This document shows, in pieces, positions 23,362-32,544 of a stretch of DNA of 64,000 nucleotides. The notes under the pieces are model-generated. The model worked only from the letters and a program-made list of their open reading frames with translations, searched no databases and was not told where the DNA came from. The stretch is from Bdellovibrionaceae bacterium UBA1609 (GTDB lineage Bacteria > Bdellovibrionota > Bdellovibrionia > Bdellovibrionales > UBA1609). Location: positions 93,942-157,941 of the forward strand of contig DCMZ01000016.1 in the NCBI GenBank assembly GCA_002321895.1, read 5' to 3'. Position 1 is the stretch's first letter. Each line of letters opens with the position of its first letter. Both the position numbers and the translations under genes were made by a program.

Positions 23362-24039
23362 TTAGTATTCACAAAGATATTGATTCAAAATGTTTTCTAG
23401 GTCATTTGGATGGGATAGGATCCAATCCGGCTCATCTGGATCGGAGTAATCAAACAGATCTAAATTTGGAATTTCGCACTGATGTTCTTGAGTCAGCCAA
23501 AGGCTTTTTGAATTGGGGTCATTGAACGCAACCCCTCCCATAGAAAACCCCATGTCAAATATCCCACTTTGGGGATAGATATAGATCAAGCCACCGGCAT
23601 TTCCCGCGTGGATATTATCATCAAATAGAAAGTCGCCGTCGCTGTAGTGGACGGGCCTGGTTTTCTCTAAATCAAATTGAAAGGTTTCGCCGTTTACAAG
23701 GGAGATATTAAGATGATTTCCCTCGATAGACATAGCTAATGAATTCTCAGGCTCACTTGGTGGGAAAAACAAAACTCGACTTCCTGTAGTGTCTGCAATA
23801 TTTCCAGCTCCAAAGGAGTTAAAGATGAGCCATTGCCCATCTGTAGTAAATAGATGACTTCGATAGGTTAGGTTTTCAACGTTCCGAGGTTTTATAGAAA
23901 TAAAGCAGGTACCGTTGGAAAACTGTCCTGTGGAGATGTCGGTGTTTCTAGTTGAACTAAAAGTCCATTCACAGATTTCATTGGAGTGGGCGGGAAGTGC
24001 TAAAAATAAAATTAGCGATAGTTGAAAAAGTAAGCGCAT
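23362..24039 (-). CDS. Exported protein of unknown function
   Basis: Not recognised. 225 residues with a signal peptide ending ALPAHS. The mature part is beta-rich with aromatic and acidic residues; four cysteines (in EICEW, GTCF, HQCEI and the final YLCEY) could form two disulfides. It is convergent with the barrel gene, 11 bases apart, and about 65 bases downstream of the DUF4399 lipoprotein gene on the same strand. Confidence 0.68.
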   Translation of the reverse strand: MRLLFQLSLILFLALPAHSNEICEWTFSSTRNTDISTGQFSNGTCFISIKPRNVENLTYRSHLFTTDGQWLIFNSFGAGNIADTTGSRVLFFPPSEPENSLAMSIEGNHLNISLVNGETFQFDLEKTRPVHYSDGDFLFDDNIHAGNAGGLIYIYPQSGIFDMGFSMGGVAFNDPNSKSLWLTQEHQCEIPNLDLFDYSDPDEPDWILSHPNDLENILNQYLCEY

Positions 24040-24104
24040 AACCCATTCAATCAGTTCTTCAAGAGGGGGTCATGCGCCGATGATTTAATATGACAAAAGT
24101 CGGG

Positions 24105-24509
24105 TTACTCAACAGTAACTGTAATTACGGCCCGAAGCTTTTCGCCGTAGGATCTATGAGCTCCATCTGCGAACTGAAGAGTTAGTGTGTGTTTTCCTTT
24201 GCTGAGTTCCACGGTGTCCTCGGTTTGCCCTTTTCCATAGTGGATATGAGTTTTATCCGCTGGTACAACCTTTCCAGTTGCAACAGGTTTACCATCAATG
24301 ATTAGGTGGTGGTGGCCCGTTCCTTTTTCTAATTTACCGGCCGGAATCACTTTCATTCCTTCAATGCCAAACTGTATTTTTAATGGGCTTTTAACTGTCT
24401 GCCCATCTTTTAAGTTGGCAAAAAAGACGCGACTGGAATCCACTTTTTCCATATTCATGCAGCCAAAAGTAAATAACGAGATAAGTAGTAAAAAAGTGAA
24501 GTTCTTCAT
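24105..24509 (-). CDS. DUF4399 lipoprotein
   Basis: 134 residues. The lipobox FTFGC gives a lipidated cysteine at about residue 17. The DUF4399 domain is recognised from VKSPLKIQFGIEGMKVIPAG, the histidine cluster GTGHHHLIID, HIHYGKGQT and the closing TLQFADGAHRSYG. The histidine-rich loop suggests metal binding. Family members are periplasmic and of unknown role. There is an RBS (GGAGAAAT) before the ATG. Confidence 0.85.
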   Translation of the reverse strand: MKNFTFLLLISLFTFGCMNMEKVDSSRVFFANLKDGQTVKSPLKIQFGIEGMKVIPAGKLEKGTGHHHLIIDGKPVATGKVVPADKTHIHYGKGQTEDTVELSKGKHTLTLQFADGAHRSYGEKLRAVITVTVE

Positions 24510-24608
24510 GATGTATTTCTCCTTTAAGTCTCTGACTAGAACACTATTATGGGATTGGTGTGCCGTCCAGTTGGAAAATTTAAAACCTTGTTTTATAATA
24601 GAGTTACT

Positions 24609-25460
24609 ATGTACAAATTGTTTATATTAGTGACTTTGTTGAGTGTGAATTCCCATGCGGACATTAATAGTTTTCTGGCTCCTTATAATTTAAAAGCCGA
24701 CGGTACTATCAACGACTATGGTAAGTATCTCGTAGAGCTTAATTCGGCCAATGGTGCCTTCGATTACTACACAGTAAGTGACAAGCCTAATGAGAATGGG
24801 GGGAACACTCAGGTGGTTCGATCCACCAATGAGACTAAAACCGTAAAGTCTGTGTCAGGCAATTATCAGAAATTGAATCGAGTGTTCGTTGCCATCCAGG
24901 AAACTCCCGGAGAGCTGCAGGTTCTATCCTATGTGCAACAAGGGGATAAGCGAAACACCATGGCGGTTCAGTGTGTGACTGAAGACAGTAATTTGCGTAA
25001 CGTAATTTTGAGTTGCATACCCATAAGTCCGCTCTATTGTGAAAGGACACTTAAGCATCCTCAACTCATTCGAGTGAACGAAGGGCCTGCGTTTTTTGAG
25101 CTCGAGGACATGGAATATATTGAGGCCTTTCGGCGGTTGATGATGACACGGATGGATCGAGGTCAATTTGAAAAAGACTTGGAAGAGAGAAGTATGCAAT
25201 TCACAAAATCTCTCGTCAGTGAATTTTTAGTGCCCGAGGAAATCCGCGTTCCATTTGCAAATTTGCCGGTGATAAAAAACTTTGGCTCAAAGAATTTTAT
25301 TTTTAATCATTTCCAATTGGAGTTGAAAAGTAACACAGCTCTTTTAATTCGAGATTCGGATTCAAAAGAGGTTAAGTCGGAGAAAAAATACTTATTAAAT
25401 AAGAGGATCCGACGGGTTTTTAGTCTCTGTGATCAAACTTTTGGCTCTAAATCACTTTAA
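24609..25460 (+). CDS. Exported protein of unknown function
   Basis: Not recognised. 283 residues from the ATG at 24609 (a longer frame upstream would bury the signal peptide). Signal peptide core FILVTLLSV ends at SHA. The mature protein is mixed alpha/beta with four cysteines in the middle (VQCVTED, LSCIPISPLYC and a late SLCDQ). No motif is known. The ribosome binding site is weak. Confidence 0.65.
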   Translation: MYKLFILVTLLSVNSHADINSFLAPYNLKADGTINDYGKYLVELNSANGAFDYYTVSDKPNENGGNTQVVRSTNETKTVKSVSGNYQKLNRVFVAIQETPGELQVLSYVQQGDKRNTMAVQCVTEDSNLRNVILSCIPISPLYCERTLKHPQLIRVNEGPAFFELEDMEYIEAFRRLMMTRMDRGQFEKDLEERSMQFTKSLVSEFLVPEEIRVPFANLPVIKNFGSKNFIFNHFQLELKSNTALLIRDSDSKEVKSEKKYLLNKRIRRVFSLCDQTFGSKSL

Positions 25461-25553
25461 CCCAAACCTTAAGTCTTTGCGGGACGTTTTGGCTCAGCCC
25501 CTGGAATTAATCTCCCAACTCTAAGGATCAGGCTCAACTCCTTCCATTTGAAG

Positions 25554-25570
25554 TTGGTACACCCATTGCT
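25554..25570 (+). promoter_or_regulatory. Sigma-54 promoter upstream of the CBS-hibernation operon
   Basis: TTGGTAC-N5-TTGCT: the invariant GG (25556-25557) and GC (25568-25569) are 10 bases apart as required, and the flanking bases fit TTGGCAC-N5-TTGCT well. The expected transcription start lies about 12 bases after the GC, almost at the ATG at 25583. An NtrC-type activator gene lies 2 kb downstream. Confidence 0.6.
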
Positions 25571-25582
25571 CTGTCTATCCTT

Positions 25583-26005
25583 ATGAATTGGAAAGAGCTT
25601 TTACAAGACCCCATATCGATTTTATCCCAGCCACTTAGGTTTAGACTGACTCCAGAAATAAAACTTTGGAGTGCATGGCGCGAGTTGAAGGCTCATCGAT
25701 TGCCAGCAGCCCCTGTATTTGAAGGGGATTCTATTATTGGTTACATATCCAGTGAAAGTGTTGAAGCTGTAACTGCTGTGATGGGGATGGCAAATATTGA
25801 TGTCTATGAAATCATGCAAAAAACTATGACCAAAGTAACATCCAATACCAGTATTGAGGAAGCTCTGGCGCTGGCAGGTCAGCAAGGTTCTTCTTTTATT
25901 TTGATCCAAGGAGTCGCAGGAGAAACGACAGGGTTTGTGAGTGTGGTGGAGGCGTTTAAAAAATTAGGAAATATGGCCAATCAGGCCGCCGTAGATGGGA
26001 TATAA
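25583..26005 (+). CDS. CBS-domain pair protein
   Basis: 140 residues made of two CBS motifs and nothing else. The first spans about 18-70 (LRFRLTPEIKLWSAWRELK, PAAPVFEGDSIIGYIS), the second about 75-130 (MTKVTSNTSIEEALALAGQQ, FILIQG). CBS pairs bind adenosine nucleotides and act as energy sensors. No ribosome binding site precedes the ATG, and the sigma-54 start site would fall within a few bases of it, so the message may be leaderless. It heads an operon with a hibernation factor (14 bases on) and a second CBS protein. Confidence 0.82.
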   Translation: MNWKELLQDPISILSQPLRFRLTPEIKLWSAWRELKAHRLPAAPVFEGDSIIGYISSESVEAVTAVMGMANIDVYEIMQKTMTKVTSNTSIEEALALAGQQGSSFILIQGVAGETTGFVSVVEAFKKLGNMANQAAVDGI

Positions 26006-26019
26006 AAAAGGAGAATGAT

Positions 26020-26313
26020 ATGGAAATTATTGCGAGTGAAGACTTTAAGTTAACCGATGCTATAAAATCTGAAATTCATGAGCGAGTTGAGGCTATTAAT
26101 AGTCACATGTCCGACCCGGCGACAATTAAGGTTTACCTCTCTAAGGATTCGGATCGTTCTTATCACGTAAAATTTTTGACTCATGTTTTTCATCAAGATG
26201 TCGTGTCGGATGCAAAAAATGAAGATTTTCACGTTTGTCTGAATCAGGCTAAATCTAAAATCCTACGTCAAATTAGCGACCTTAAAGATAAAATGGTGAA
26301 GGCTCGTCACTAG
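26020..26313 (+). CDS. Short ribosome hibernation factor (HPF/RaiA family)
   Basis: 97 residues matching short HPF: MEIIASEDFKLTDAIKSEIHERV, the strand YHVKFLTHVFHQDVV, DFHVCLNQAKSKILRQ and a basic end LKDKMVKARH. Such proteins bind the ribosomal decoding region and store inactive ribosomes during starvation or stress. A GGAG site precedes the ATG. It lies between two CBS genes and within one transcript, which fits an energy-stress module. Confidence 0.85.
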   Translation: MEIIASEDFKLTDAIKSEIHERVEAINSHMSDPATIKVYLSKDSDRSYHVKFLTHVFHQDVVSDAKNEDFHVCLNQAKSKILRQISDLKDKMVKARH

Positions 26314-26328
26314 AAAGAGGTGCATGTT

Positions 26329-26802
26329 ATGGAAGCAAAAGAATTTAAATCAAACAATTCCGGTATGGAATACCTACCCACAGTTAAAGATTTAATGACG
26401 CCCGAGGTGTTCTCGTTAAATGAAACGGACACTTTCAATATGGTAGATTCTCTAATGAAATGGCGGCGAATTCGGCATGTGCCCGTCGTTAATGAGTTCG
26501 GTGACCTGGTAGGGTTAGTCACCCATAGAGACTTTCTAAAGGTCGCCGTGTCGCGGTTGGCGGATCTAAAGCCAGGGGAATTAGAAAAGGTCTACAGTAC
26601 TATACAAGTAAAAGACATTATGCAGAAAGATGTTTTGGCGGCACCGCCATCACTGCCTGTTGCTGAGGCGGCTCAGCTTCTCCATGAGCATCGATTTGGA
26701 TGTTTGCCAGTTGTGCAAGATGGCAAATTGGTTGGAATTATAACGGAGGCTGACTTTGTGAAAGCTTTCTTTGACTGGGACGTTAAGTTTAAGGAAGATT
26801 AG
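26329..26802 (+). CDS. CBS-domain pair protein
   Basis: 157 residues from the ATG at 26329, eight bases after GAGG. Two full CBS motifs: VKDLMTPEVFSLNETDTFNM with RIRHVPVVNEFGDLVGLVTHRD, then VKDIMQKDVLAAPPSLPVAE with RFGCLPVVQDGKLVGIITEADF. The G-x-x-x-x-x-D ends that contact nucleotide phosphates are present. It is of the type annotated as acetoin-utilisation-like CBS protein. It is the last gene of the sigma-54-preceded operon. Confidence 0.9.
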   Translation: MEAKEFKSNNSGMEYLPTVKDLMTPEVFSLNETDTFNMVDSLMKWRRIRHVPVVNEFGDLVGLVTHRDFLKVAVSRLADLKPGELEKVYSTIQVKDIMQKDVLAAPPSLPVAEAAQLLHEHRFGCLPVVQDGKLVGIITEADFVKAFFDWDVKFKED

Positions 26803-26918
26803 CGTCTCAAAAAGCAGTTAAAAGGGATTTTACTTCCGTGATCAATAGGTGGTTATGGGGGACAGAGGGATAATTAAAGGAATATACAGCTTTTTGAAAG
26901 CATCAATGAGGGGGATAT

Positions 26919-27641
26919 ATGAAAGCATTCGCTTTTACGTTGGCTATTATTGCATTATCACAATTAGGATGGGCTGCAGGTGAGCCAGAAATCATAAATG
27001 AAGTTCCGAAACATATCTATATACCATCTGGTTTTGATAACAACGATAATGCCCAGTTGGTTTTTGAAGGTGAGTTTACAAACTCATGCTACAGAACTGG
27101 CGTGACAAACTATTTTGTTAACGACAACACAAAAACAATCACTGTAGAAAACAAGGTTCAATTTTATTCCAATCAAATGTGTCTAATGGTCATTATGCAT
27201 TATAAAAAGGAATTGAACTTAGGCGTAGTTGAAGAGGGCAATTATAAAGTGGAGTTTGCAAGTTCAAATGGGCCTAACAGAGAGATGGGAGTTATGAACA
27301 TTAATCCGGCTAGAACCGATAGTGCTGATGATGTTCTCTATGCTCCAGTTCAATCGGCCACTTATAATAAGGCGGATAAGGTATTATCTTTAAAGGGTAA
27401 CTTTTCGAATTCCTGTTTGCGTTTAGAAAATGTAATTACTCGCAGGCCAGCAGCTCCTAACAACAATGTGATTGAAGTGCTTCCACAGGCTAAGCTTTTA
27501 GATGCTGCAGATTGTGAAGCTCAATTGGGTGACTATCCATTCACTCATGCGGTTAGCTTAGAGAATGCGGGCACAGGAAGGGTTCTTGTTCATATTAGAT
27601 CTTTGAATGGGCAGGCTGTAAATCTCATCGAAAATCTCTAA
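26919..27641 (+). CDS. Exported protein of unknown function, two similar halves
   Basis: Not recognised. 240 residues; signal peptide ending GWAAG; ribosome binding site GAGGGGG. The mature part has two beta-rich halves that look alike: both contain an F-x-x-SC motif after a glycine strand (EFTNSCYRTG near 50, NFSNSCLRLE near 165) and a second cysteine later (NQMCLM, ADCEAQ). This suggests an internal duplication with one disulfide per half. A strong terminator follows the stop. Confidence 0.7.
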   Translation: MKAFAFTLAIIALSQLGWAAGEPEIINEVPKHIYIPSGFDNNDNAQLVFEGEFTNSCYRTGVTNYFVNDNTKTITVENKVQFYSNQMCLMVIMHYKKELNLGVVEEGNYKVEFASSNGPNREMGVMNINPARTDSADDVLYAPVQSATYNKADKVLSLKGNFSNSCLRLENVITRRPAAPNNNVIEVLPQAKLLDAADCEAQLGDYPFTHAVSLENAGTGRVLVHIRSLNGQAVNLIENL

Positions 27642-27666
27642 TCTTTTAAGTTTTATCGAATATCAA

Positions 27667-27693
27667 GGGGGCTCATTGGCCCCCTTTTTTTTT
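27667..27693 (+). terminator. Rho-independent terminator
   Basis: GGGGGC and GCCCCC form a 6-bp G/C stem with a short loop, followed by nine T. It sits 26 bases after the exported-protein stop and separates it from the NtrC-like gene. Confidence 0.92.
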
Positions 27694-27793
27694 GGTATGA
27701 TTCTCGCTATTTCTATTGTCAGTTAGAAGTCAGCTGCATTTGGCGCTCAAATGGGCTAATTTGTCACATTTATTTCACAAGGAATGGGTAAAA

Positions 27794-29239
27794 ATGACTC
27801 ACTATCCGGCAAAAATTATATTGGTTGATGATGATACTGAAATGCGGGAGATGTTGTTCGATTTTTTGAGCTCTCAGGGGCATACCGTGGTTTCTTTTCC
27901 GCTGGCGACAGAAGCTTTCGAAGCCATGGTCAACGATAGTTTGGTCAAATTTTCTGTGAATGAAGCGGATCTAATCATAACAGATTTAGCAATGCCTGAA
28001 ATGGATGGCTTGGAGTTCATCCAAAGATCTAAAAAAAGGTTGCCTGGTGTGCCAATGATTCTTGTGACTGCTTTCGGTACTATTGAATCTGCAATTGAGT
28101 CTACAAAGGCAGGAGCTTATGCCTATGTGGTAAAGCCTTTTAAGTTGAATGAATTTGAAGTGACGCTTCGACAAGCCCTCACTCACAATCGACTGCAAAG
28201 GGAAAACATTCTTCTCCGGGGAGAGGTGGCTCAAGACCACTCATTCCATAAAATCATAGGAAAAAGTAAGGCCATGCGGCAGGTTTTTGATTTGATCAAA
28301 AGGGTGGCCAACGCCTCTGCAAATATTTTGGTAACGGGAGATAGCGGTACTGGAAAGGAGATGGTGGCAAATGCCATTCATGAGTTAGGAGCTCGAAGCA
28401 AAAAGCCTTTTGTGGCGATCAATTGTACGGCTATCCCTGATAATTTGTTGGAATCAGAATTGTTTGGACATGTTAAGGGGTCATTTACGGGAGCCATTTC
28501 GGACAAGATAGGTCTTTTTGAAGAAGCAAATGGTGGGACTTTATTTCTCGATGAGATAGGAGACCTAGATTTAAACCTTCAAGCTAAGCTTTTAAGAGTC
28601 CTGCAAGAGAAGACCATCAAGCCCGTCGGTTCAAATAAGACCAAACAGGTGGATGTCAGAATTATTGCTGCCACACATAAGGATTTAAAAAAGGCCATTA
28701 AAGACGAAACTTTTCGAGAGGATCTTTTTTATCGTCTTTGTGTGATTCCCGTTGAGATCCCCTCTCTGAAAGAGAGGCGAGAGGATATTCCCCTATTAGT
28801 GAATCACTTTGTTAAAAAATATGCAGTTATTAATAACTCTCCCGTTAAAGGGTTTTCTCCTAGAGCGATGCAGAAGATGTTGCAAAACTCTTGGGAAGGA
28901 AACGTGCGAGAGCTAGAGAATTATGTTGAGCGTTTAGTGGTATTGAGCACCAATGAGTGGATTGAAGAGTCTGAAGTTATGCTGGGAAGCTTAGAGGGTG
29001 GAGAGTCTGTTTTGGCCACAGCGGTCAATGACTGGCCGTCTTTAGCTGAGCTTGAGAAGCGTTATATTTTAGCTGTTTTAGAAAAGGTGGGAGGTCGGAA
29101 GGAAAAGGCTTCTCAGATACTTGGCATCAATAGGCGGACGCTGTATCGTAAAGAGCTTGAGTATAGTGGACAGGAAAGCAAAGAGTCTGCAAGAAACGAC
29201 CATGAAACTAAAGATGATGGAAATTCTTTGCGACACTGA
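27794..29239 (+). CDS. NtrC-family sigma-54-dependent response regulator
   Basis: 481 residues from the ATG at 27794. Receiver at 7-125 with D64 (ITDLAMPEMDG) and K114 (VVKPF). AAA+ domain at about 155-385 with Walker A GDSGTGKE (182-189), the sigma-54-contacting loop GSFTGA (229-234; the usual GAFTGA with one conservative change), Walker B GGTLFLDEIGDL and the arginine-finger text FREDLFYRL. A Fis-type helix-turn-helix near 440-465 (KASQILGINRRTLYRK). It should activate sigma-54 promoters. Such promoters precede the first CBS gene and the Usp gene. The kinase gene follows. Confidence 0.95.
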   Translation: MTHYPAKIILVDDDTEMREMLFDFLSSQGHTVVSFPLATEAFEAMVNDSLVKFSVNEADLIITDLAMPEMDGLEFIQRSKKRLPGVPMILVTAFGTIESAIESTKAGAYAYVVKPFKLNEFEVTLRQALTHNRLQRENILLRGEVAQDHSFHKIIGKSKAMRQVFDLIKRVANASANILVTGDSGTGKEMVANAIHELGARSKKPFVAINCTAIPDNLLESELFGHVKGSFTGAISDKIGLFEEANGGTLFLDEIGDLDLNLQAKLLRVLQEKTIKPVGSNKTKQVDVRIIAATHKDLKKAIKDETFREDLFYRLCVIPVEIPSLKERREDIPLLVNHFVKKYAVINNSPVKGFSPRAMQKMLQNSWEGNVRELENYVERLVVLSTNEWIEESEVMLGSLEGGESVLATAVNDWPSLAELEKRYILAVLEKVGGRKEKASQILGINRRTLYRKELEYSGQESKESARNDHETKDDGNSLRH

Positions 29240-29262
29240 TCCCTCTAAGAAGGACGGCAGCA

Positions 29263-30405
29263 TTGGGAACGATCGACGATACCAAACAGTTTATTGAAGA
29301 TCAAAAATATGCCATTGATCAATCTGCAATTGTTGCGATCACTGACCCTAAGGGCAGAATCATTTACGTTAACAAAAAGTTCGAAGAAATTAGTGGATAT
29401 TCTTCTAGCGAGCTATTGGGCAATGATCATCGCATGATCAACTCAGGTCGACATAGCGGTAAGTTTTTTAAAGACCTATGGGCGACGATTTCATCGGGGA
29501 AAGTTTGGAATGGTGAAATTCAAAATAGAGGGAAAAGTGGTCATCTCTATTGGGTTGATACCACGATAGTGCCAATGGTGGGTCCCGATGGAAAGCCCGA
29601 GCAGTACATTGCTATTCGATTTGATATTACGGCTAAAAAACAAGTTCAAGACGAGTTAACAGATGAGCGTGCCAGAGCTGTTCATGCAGAGAAGATGGCG
29701 AGCTTGGGAATCATGGCATCCGGAATTGCGCATGAGCTGGGGAATCCCTTAGGAGCTTTACGGGGTAGGGCTGAGATGTTGAGAGATCAAGCTAGAGCTG
29801 GAAACGTGGATGCTGAAAAGGTGGAATTAACGGCAGAGAAGCTACTCGCACTTTCGGATCGTATGAATAAGATCATTCGAGGCTTAAGAGCTTATGCTCG
29901 TGATGGATCTAAAGATCCATTTAGCAATATAAATTTATATGGATTGGTTTCAGATATTACTGAACTCTCTAAGGCAAAGTGTCGGACAATGGATATTGCC
30001 TTGGAAGTTAACTGTCCGAACATGCATCTTCATGTGGAGGGGCGTGAGACGGAAGTGGGTCAAGTTTTAGTGAATCTTTTAAATAATGCTATGGATGCCG
30101 TTAAGAACTTGGATCAACGATGGATTCGAATTGATATTGAAGAATCGAAAGTTGATTTAGGACAGGTAGAGATTAAAGTTACAGACAGTGGAAATGGAAT
30201 TGATGAAGATACTGTTAAAAAAATGTTAGATCCATTTTTTACAACTAAGCCCGTCGGGCAAGGTACTGGTCTAGGATTAAGTATTTCGAATACAATTATA
30301 TCCTCTCATGGGGGAGAATTCACCTACGATCAGAATAATAGCAATACATGTTTTATCGTTAAGTTACCTATAAAACAGATCACGCAACAGGGAGAAGAGC
30401 AATGA
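29263..30405 (+). CDS. PAS-domain histidine kinase (NtrB-like), partner of the NtrC-like regulator
   Basis: 380 residues from a TTG start eight bases after AAGGA. PAS domain at about 15-125 (YAIDQSAIVAITDPKGRIIY, ISGYSSSELLG, DITAKKQ), dimerisation histidine H157 (SGIAHELGNPLGAL), N-box LLNNAMDAVKN and the GTGLGLSIS box. No membrane segment is present, so it senses a cytoplasmic signal, perhaps through haem or flavin in the PAS domain; no ligand residue can be named. It overlaps the next gene by 4 bases. Confidence 0.93.
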   Translation: MGTIDDTKQFIEDQKYAIDQSAIVAITDPKGRIIYVNKKFEEISGYSSSELLGNDHRMINSGRHSGKFFKDLWATISSGKVWNGEIQNRGKSGHLYWVDTTIVPMVGPDGKPEQYIAIRFDITAKKQVQDELTDERARAVHAEKMASLGIMASGIAHELGNPLGALRGRAEMLRDQARAGNVDAEKVELTAEKLLALSDRMNKIIRGLRAYARDGSKDPFSNINLYGLVSDITELSKAKCRTMDIALEVNCPNMHLHVEGRETEVGQVLVNLLNNAMDAVKNLDQRWIRIDIEESKVDLGQVEIKVTDSGNGIDEDTVKKMLDPFFTTKPVGQGTGLGLSISNTIISSHGGEFTYDQNNSNTCFIVKLPIKQITQQGEEQ

Positions 30406-31541
30406 AAAGAGTGGTGGCGATTTTGTCCATGTTATCAGTTGTAGCGGCTTGTTCGACGCAAGAAAGCACTAAACCTGGTTACGTAAATGCTGAAATGAGT
30501 ATTGTTGCTCATAAGGTAAAAAAATTGATTCCTTATGTATTTTCTCCAGAGGAGTTTAAGAAACCTGAAAATGATGATCTCATTAAATCCCATCTTCGTG
30601 AGTTGGATCGTTTTTCACACACATTACCTGAAGATAAGTTAGAAGCATTGTTGGGCAAGGATCCCATCATTCATCACGTAGTTCAAAACATTCAGCGAGA
30701 TACACAGGGAGCTATTCAAAGCTTCAAATACAAGAACTATAAGTATGCAAGAGCTTCAATAAAGAATGTGGTTTTCCAATGTTTTCAGTGTCACACTAGA
30801 ACGGGCCAAGGGGTAAAGTACGATCATTGGGATTTGGATATTGGACAGCTAAAGATTCCTGCTACAGAAAAGGCTGAGTTGTTTATTGCCACTCGGCAGT
30901 TTGATGAAGCGAACAAGGCTTTAGAGCGAGTGATGGTCAAAGCTCCTGAAACCTATAATCAGCAGCCCTTTGAAAAAGAAGAAGCCATTAAGAAAATGAT
31001 GATTGCCTATATTCGAGTGCAAAATGATCCTAAAACGGCATTAAATCGGCTTGAGTATTTTTCTGATTTAAAAACAACTCCTAAGTATATCTTAAGCTCA
31101 ATGAGCCACTGGAAAAAATCATTGAAAAAATGGTTGGTAGAAGATGCTGCAAAAAATCAATCTGGGATCGATCAGCAGATGGCTACGGCCAAAAAATTAG
31201 CCAACGATAGTGGTTATGATGCTGCTTTTGTGGAGTATTTAAGAATAAGCAGTAGACTTCATGGGGATATTTCTAGAAGTAAAAATGCTGAAGAACGGGC
31301 TGAAAAGTATTTTAAATTGGGTCAGGTCTATGAAGTGCTTAAAGACGCTGGATTTTGGGATGTTCCACTGGTTTATTACGAGGCTTGTATTAAGGAAAAG
31401 CAAAAATCAGCCATTGCGAAGAAGTGTTTTAAGGAAGTGGAGCAAGAAATCACTTTGGGTTTTACTGGAAGTGCTGGCACATTTATTCCCGCAGCTGAAA
31501 AGAACCACTTAAATAGATTAAGAGCCATGGCGGGTTACTAA
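30402..31541 (+). CDS. Lipoprotein with a c-type haem motif (CxxCH)
   Basis: 379 residues. Signal peptide with lipobox VVAAC (C17). A single CxxCH haem attachment site is at 127-131 (CFQCH, followed by TRTG). The region before it is rich in histidine and helical, like cytochrome c' or class II layouts. The rest is helical with repeat-like text and no further CxxCH. The ATG overlaps the kinase stop (ATGA), so it belongs to the NtrC/NtrB-like operon and may report redox state or accept electrons. No known family is assigned. Confidence 0.78.
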   Translation: MKRVVAILSMLSVVAACSTQESTKPGYVNAEMSIVAHKVKKLIPYVFSPEEFKKPENDDLIKSHLRELDRFSHTLPEDKLEALLGKDPIIHHVVQNIQRDTQGAIQSFKYKNYKYARASIKNVVFQCFQCHTRTGQGVKYDHWDLDIGQLKIPATEKAELFIATRQFDEANKALERVMVKAPETYNQQPFEKEEAIKKMMIAYIRVQNDPKTALNRLEYFSDLKTTPKYILSSMSHWKKSLKKWLVEDAAKNQSGIDQQMATAKKLANDSGYDAAFVEYLRISSRLHGDISRSKNAEERAEKYFKLGQVYEVLKDAGFWDVPLVYYEACIKEKQKSAIAKKCFKEVEQEITLGFTGSAGTFIPAAEKNHLNRLRAMAGY

Positions 31542-31548
31542 ACCCGCC
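31529..31548. terminator. Hairpin at the end of the CxxCH lipoprotein gene
   Basis: GGCGGGTT and AACCCGCC form an 8-bp stem with a 4-base loop that includes the stop codon. The convergent outer-membrane protein gene ends 10 bases away, so it may serve both genes, though there is little T-run on either side. Confidence 0.45.
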
Positions 31549-31557
31549 TGCAAAATA

Positions 31558-32544
31558 TTAAAGCTCCGCTGCAATATTTAGATAACCATACCAATCGGTT
31601 TTCAATTCAGTGGAGTTTCCAGTTACGTTAGATTGGATGGGGCGCCCAAGTTCTAAAGAGGCGAATCCAACGGTGCCAATAGGCATTCCGGTTTTCAATG
31701 CATAATAGGTTTCAAACCTTTCGCCTGGTTTCGCATAGAGATCTTCCAACTCAATCGGAAAAGGCATGTTGGCTTTAACCTCTTCTAATACTGGGTTTGG
31801 GCCAACGACTTGCGACCACGTCTTGTAAGTGCCGCCCACCATACCGGTGACATACTTACTAATGATTGGGAAATTCACTTCACTGATGATTTTTGCTTCA
31901 TCGCCAAGCCGGTAACCTAAATCATTGCGTCCGTTTCTTTTTTCCAATTTAAATTTATTTCTCCAATAAACCATTGGAAGAAAATAGTTACTTTGGTCGT
32001 ACTCCAATTGAAGGTCATAGGTTCCTGATCCTAACTGTCCTTGGTAGGGTAGAATGCGCTCAACCTTTTGCGGCCCACCGGGACCCATGTTTACAGTGGC
32101 ACTGTCTTTTTGGCGGATGGAGCCTGTTGGAAGGCTCATTGCGATACGGAACTTAGATTTAATGGTATCTTCTTTAATCTCTTTGACCATACCCACTTCT
32201 AAATCACTTAAGCCTCTGGATCCCGCATTGATGTCGAGATTGTTACCTAAGAGGTTAATATCCATATCTAGGTACTGGATTCCAGCTTCAAAGTTCCAAT
32301 CGTTTTCAATCCGATATTGCACGGCCATCAAGTGTGTGCGTAGATTCAGGGTTTTAGGCACCATATCGGAAGTTAAAGAAGCATCTTCATTCTTTAAAAC
32401 TCTGAATTGGTGTTGATAAAAAGAGGACCATCGAGAGGGAGTGGATTTCACAGATTGAAGATCTTCTTTTAAGGTGGAATCTTGCTGGGCAAAAACAACA
32501 TGAGTCGCAAGCAAGCTAGCTGCAACAAGCATAAATTTGATCAT
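31558..32544 (-). CDS. Outer-membrane beta-barrel protein, unknown function
   Basis: 328 residues from the ATG at 32542-32544, behind AAGGAG; a longer frame upstream has no such site. Signal peptide ends VVFAQ. The mature protein is a run of amphipathic beta strands with aromatic girdles (WSSFYQHQF, YFLPMVYWRNKF, DWYGYLNIAAEL), ending in a hydrophobic residue as barrels do. It is convergent with the haem lipoprotein gene and divergent from the Usp gene, so it might share the stress module's control. Confidence 0.72.
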   Translation of the reverse strand: MIKFMLVAASLLATHVVFAQQDSTLKEDLQSVKSTPSRWSSFYQHQFRVLKNEDASLTSDMVPKTLNLRTHLMAVQYRIENDWNFEAGIQYLDMDINLLGNNLDINAGSRGLSDLEVGMVKEIKEDTIKSKFRIAMSLPTGSIRQKDSATVNMGPGGPQKVERILPYQGQLGSGTYDLQLEYDQSNYFLPMVYWRNKFKLEKRNGRNDLGYRLGDEAKIISEVNFPIISKYVTGMVGGTYKTWSQVVGPNPVLEEVKANMPFPIELEDLYAKPGERFETYYALKTGMPIGTVGFASLELGRPIQSNVTGNSTELKTDWYGYLNIAAEL

